From Candidatus Fermentibacterota bacterium (GTDB taxonomy: Bacteria; Fermentibacterota; Fermentibacteria; Fermentibacterales; JCC-6), in the NCBI GenBank assembly GCA_030607835.1, contig JAUWJE010000079.1, positions 1 to 7,740 of the forward strand: DNA of 7,740 nt, written 5' to 3'. Made by a program: the position numbers and the translations under genes. Every line of letters starts with the position of its first letter. Position 1 is the stretch's first letter. The notes under the pieces are model-generated. The model saw nothing but the letters and a program-made list of their open reading frames with translations. It had not been told where the DNA came from and did not search any database. Positions 5,314-7,740 of the stretch are shown here, one piece after another.

Positions 5314-7308
5314 TCACAACCGCCTGAGGAATTCCTCTTCATCGATTATTTCAATTCCGAGTTCGCGGGCTTTCTGAAGTTTGCTTCCGGCTCCGGGACC
5401 GGCCACTATTAAATCGGTTTTACTGGAGACATTTCCTGTGACCGTCGCACCTGCTGCTTCAGCGATTTCTCGGGCATCTGACCGTGACATGGATATTCCA
5501 CCTGTGAATACAACAGTCATTCCATCGAAAGGCTTTTCAGAGTTGCGAGTGCTTCTACCTTCAGCATTGAAACCGGCCTGAAGCAGTCGCTCAACCACTC
5601 CAAGCGTAACAGGTTCATGAAAAAACGCATGGAGATTCTCCGCTAGCACCGGACCTATTCCATCAATGTCAATGAAATCCTCCGTTTCAGCTTCCATGAC
5701 ATCCTTAATCACACTGAATCTGTCTGCCAACAGTCCGGCAACCGTTCTTCCTACTCCAGGTATGCCAAGGCCGGTTACAAACCTCTGAAGATTCGTACTC
5801 CGACTTCTTTGAAGTTCCTTGATCAGATTCTCAGAAGATTTCTCTCCCATTCGTTCCATCGATGAAAGCTGTTGGCGGGAAAGGTGGTAGAGATCTGAGA
5901 TGTCATTCACAAATCCTGTTTCCACAAGCTGCTTTGCCAGTTTTGTACCAAGACCTTCAATATCCAGAGCGTTTCTGGAAGCCCAGTGGCAGATGCTCTC
6001 ACGAAGTCTCGCGGGGCAGGATGGATTCATGCATCGGTGAACTGCCTCACCCTCCGGTCTTGCAATCGGACCGCCGCACACAGGACATCTGTCCGGGAAC
6101 TCGAATCGCTGCCCCCTCTCATCTTCTGATGACCTTCCAAGCGATCTGACAACTTCCGGTATCACATCGCCTGCTCTGCGGACAATCACCATATCACCGG
6201 GTCTGGCATCCTTTTTCCTGAGTTCATCCTCGTTGTGAAGGGTTGCGCTTGAAACGGTGACACCACCTACAAATACGGGCTCAAGGCTTGCGACAGGAGT
6301 GAGCCTTCCGGTTCTTCCTACCTGGATATTGATATCAATCAGTCTCGTAACTACTTCCTCTGCCTGAAATTTCCAGGCTGTAGCCCATCTCGGAAATCTG
6401 CTCTGAATCCCGATCCTCATCTGAAGAGAAGCTTCGTTGAGCTTTATTACAACTCCATCTATTTCGCAGGGAAGAGAATCACGAAGTTCTTCCAGTTTCT
6501 CAAATGCTGTCCTGACCTCTTCAACACCTTCGCAAACTGAATTGAGAGGGCTGACAGGAATCCCAAGCGAAGAAAGAAGCGAGAACAGCTCGCTCTGTGA
6601 AGTAACTCCTTCAGGCCAGTCAGCTGTGCCGTATGATATGAAACTAAGCGGTCTTGAAGCTGTAATTCTGCTGTCCAGCTGTCGCAGAGAGCCGGAGGCA
6701 GCGTTTCTGGGATTTACAAAAGGGTTCAGCCCCTCCTCTTTCCTGTCCTGGTTCATTCTTTCAAAATCATCTTTCCTGAAAATGACTTCCCCTCGCACAA
6801 TCAGCGTTCCTGAAAAGGGTCGGGTCAATCGGAGAGGAATCGAGTGAACGGTTCTGGCATTAGGAGTGATATCCTCTCCCTCTGTACCGTCTCCCCTCGT
6901 TCCCGCGCTGATGAGGAGACCATCCCGATAGATCAGCGCGATCGCAAGACCATCCAGTTTGGGTTCAACGGAATAGGCTGGAGTGCTGCTAAGGTCGAGT
7001 TCACGCATTATTCTGCTGTTGAATTCCCGGAATTCCTCAATGCTGAACACATTGTCGAGGCTGAGCATGGGCGGGTTCCATCCGATTGACGGAAACCCGG
7101 CTACCGGTTCAGATCCGACCCTCCTTGAAGGTGAATCCTCAGTCTGCAATTCGGGCCACTGTGATTCCAGCTTTATCAGCCTTCGCAGCAGGGCATCGTA
7201 TTCCCCGTCAGAAATTTCAGAGCGATTCTCACTGTAATAGAGCCGATTGTAACGGTGGATGAGTTCCCTGAGCCTGAGAACCTCGGAGTGAACTTCTTCA
7301 GGAATCAT
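5314..7308 (-). CDS. ligA: NAD+-dependent DNA ligase
   Basis: This enzyme seals nicks in DNA during replication and repair, using NAD+ to adenylate its active-site lysine. At 664 residues it is full length. In order: domain Ia (about 1-65) with HRYNRLYY and ISDGEYD that bind the nicotinamide half of NAD+; the adenylation domain with EPKLDG (115-120, nucleophile Lys117), VRGEV (171-175), FVNPRNAASGSLRQLD (197-212), EIDGVVIK (282-289) and AWKF (311-314); the OB domain with GRTGRLTPVA (331-340), ATLHNEDE (355-362) and RAGDVIPEV (378-386); a four-Cys zinc finger (408, 411, 426, 431); helix-hairpin-helix repeats (about 445-575); and a C-terminal BRCT domain (about 592-664). The ATG is fixed by an immediately preceding in-frame TGA. 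It overlaps the upstream gene by 11 bases, with only a modest GAAGAG site, so it is probably translated by coupling. One oddity is Trp77 where the family usually has His before PMLSL. Confidence 0.98.
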   Translation of the reverse strand: MIPEEVHSEVLRLRELIHRYNRLYYSENRSEISDGEYDALLRRLIKLESQWPELQTEDSPSRRVGSEPVAGFPSIGWNPPMLSLDNVFSIEEFREFNSRIMRELDLSSTPAYSVEPKLDGLAIALIYRDGLLISAGTRGDGTEGEDITPNARTVHSIPLRLTRPFSGTLIVRGEVIFRKDDFERMNQDRKEEGLNPFVNPRNAASGSLRQLDSRITASRPLSFISYGTADWPEGVTSQSELFSLLSSLGIPVSPLNSVCEGVEEVRTAFEKLEELRDSLPCEIDGVVIKLNEASLQMRIGIQSRFPRWATAWKFQAEEVVTRLIDINIQVGRTGRLTPVASLEPVFVGGVTVSSATLHNEDELRKKDARPGDMVIVRRAGDVIPEVVRSLGRSSEDERGQRFEFPDRCPVCGGPIARPEGEAVHRCMNPSCPARLRESICHWASRNALDIEGLGTKLAKQLVETGFVNDISDLYHLSRQQLSSMERMGEKSSENLIKELQRSRSTNLQRFVTGLGIPGVGRTVAGLLADRFSVIKDVMEAETEDFIDIDGIGPVLAENLHAFFHEPVTLGVVERLLQAGFNAEGRSTRNSEKPFDGMTVVFTGGISMSRSDAREIAEAAGATVTGNVSSKTDLIVAGPGAGSKLQKARELGIEIIDEEEFLRRL

Positions 7309-7740
7309 TCAGACTCTTCATTTCAATACGTAAGTTAAGTAAGTTATGCCCGGCACTGTCAGCGATGGAGGAAATATATATGGCAGCTCCCTGGTGTACT
7401 TTTTCATACCCGCTCTCCGACCTGTTGACTGATTCAAGAGGTGCGAACCAGATATCAGCTTCTTTATTAATATCTATCGTAACCATGACATTCCGCCAGC
7501 GGTCAATAATCTCTATCTTCTTTCCTTTTGCAGTACCGTCTTCGCCCATCATTCGCTCCGGTCCTGAATCAATTCTGAAACATCGGTCCGGCGAGTTTCC
7601 GGTCATCAGGTTCAGGCAGATCTCCATACCGGTTCTATCAAGGGGATTAACAGAATACGCTGTTTCTACCGTAACCCGTGCAAGTGTCAGATCAACATGC
7701 AGATCCTTCGCCAGTTCAAGGTTGTTTCTCTCATATGTAC
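7298..7740 (-). CDS. C-terminal end of a GH57-type alpha-amylase / 4-alpha-glucanotransferase (runs off right edge)
   Basis: Only the last 146 codons are present. The reading frame is open from the window edge to the TGA at 7300-7298, so the internal ATG at 7627 is not the true start. The fragment resembles the C-terminal beta-sandwich domain (DUF1926 type) of glycoside hydrolase family 57 alpha-amylases and 4-alpha-glucanotransferases. Signs are GMEICLNLMTGNSPDRCFRI (37-56), where the family has a pattern like G.E.NL.LL.G..PDRYY, and IWFAPLESVNRSESGYEKV (96-114) followed by HQGAA, where the family has W..P..TV..SE.G.E..YQG. Such enzymes cleave or transfer alpha-1,4-glucan chains, for example in glycogen turnover. 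The catalytic (beta/alpha)7 barrel would lie beyond the edge, so activity cannot be judged. Its end overlaps ligA by 11 bases in another frame, pointing to one transcript. Confidence 0.8.
   Translation of the reverse strand, partial: TYERNNLELAKDLHVDLTLARVTVETAYSVNPLDRTGMEICLNLMTGNSPDRCFRIDSGPERMMGEDGTAKGKKIEIIDRWRNVMVTIDINKEADIWFAPLESVNRSESGYEKVHQGAAIYISSIADSAGHNLLNLRIEMKSLNDS

Noticed and set aside
5862..7237. Plus-strand ORFs of 81-136 codons opposite ligA
   Set aside because: They are antisense to a complete, strongly conserved ligA and their translations show no family features.
7298..7627. A self-contained 109-residue gene upstream of ligA
   Set aside because: The frame stays open past its ATG to the window edge and the upstream residues continue the GH57-like domain, so it is the end of a longer gene.

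Overview
The window reads as a chromosomal piece from a Gram-negative (diderm) bacterium, most likely a member of the FCB (Fibrobacteres-Chlorobi-Bacteroidetes) superphylum or a related candidate phylum. Three things point there: a SprA-type N-terminal region (SprA is the outer-membrane channel of the type IX secretion system), two genes for the inner-membrane permease pair of the lipopolysaccharide exporter, and a long LptF-like permease of unusual architecture. Base composition looks moderate, near 50% GC, and AGA/AGG arginine codons are common. I see no tRNA, rRNA, CRISPR array, insertion sequence or phage gene. The phylum assignment is inference.

Layout: (1) 1-1373, minus strand: the first 457 codons of a SprA-like secreted protein that runs off the left edge. 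It has no complete ORF inside the window, so a simple ORF listing misses it. (2) 1374-1483: a short divergent intergenic region with a perfect 7-bp inverted repeat overlapping a promoter-like element, plus two TATAAT boxes facing the permease genes. (3) 1484-3984, plus strand: two LptF/LptG-family permease genes overlapping by four bases (ATGA), clearly translationally coupled. (4) 3985-4130: intergenic, with a weak hairpin and a good promoter candidate. (5) 4131-5216, plus strand: serC, phosphoserine aminotransferase. (6) 5217-5313: a GC-rich hairpin between convergent genes, probably a shared terminator. (7) 5314-7308, minus strand: complete ligA, the NAD+-dependent DNA ligase. (8) 7298-7740, minus strand: the C-terminal 146 codons of what looks like a GH57-type alpha-amylase/4-alpha-glucanotransferase. 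It overlaps the ligA start by 11 bases and runs off the right edge.

How the genes relate: the SprA-like protein and the LptF/LptG pair both serve the cell envelope and share one divergent control region. In Bacteroidetes, type IX secretion and LPS are functionally linked, because cargo can be anchored to a form of LPS, so this adjacency is suggestive though not proof. serC and ligA are housekeeping genes with no evident tie to the envelope cluster. ligA appears to be co-transcribed downstream of the glucan-acting enzyme. I found no convincing wholly new system. The most notable items are the SprA-like gene, its divergent pairing with Lpt genes, and the palindrome between them.
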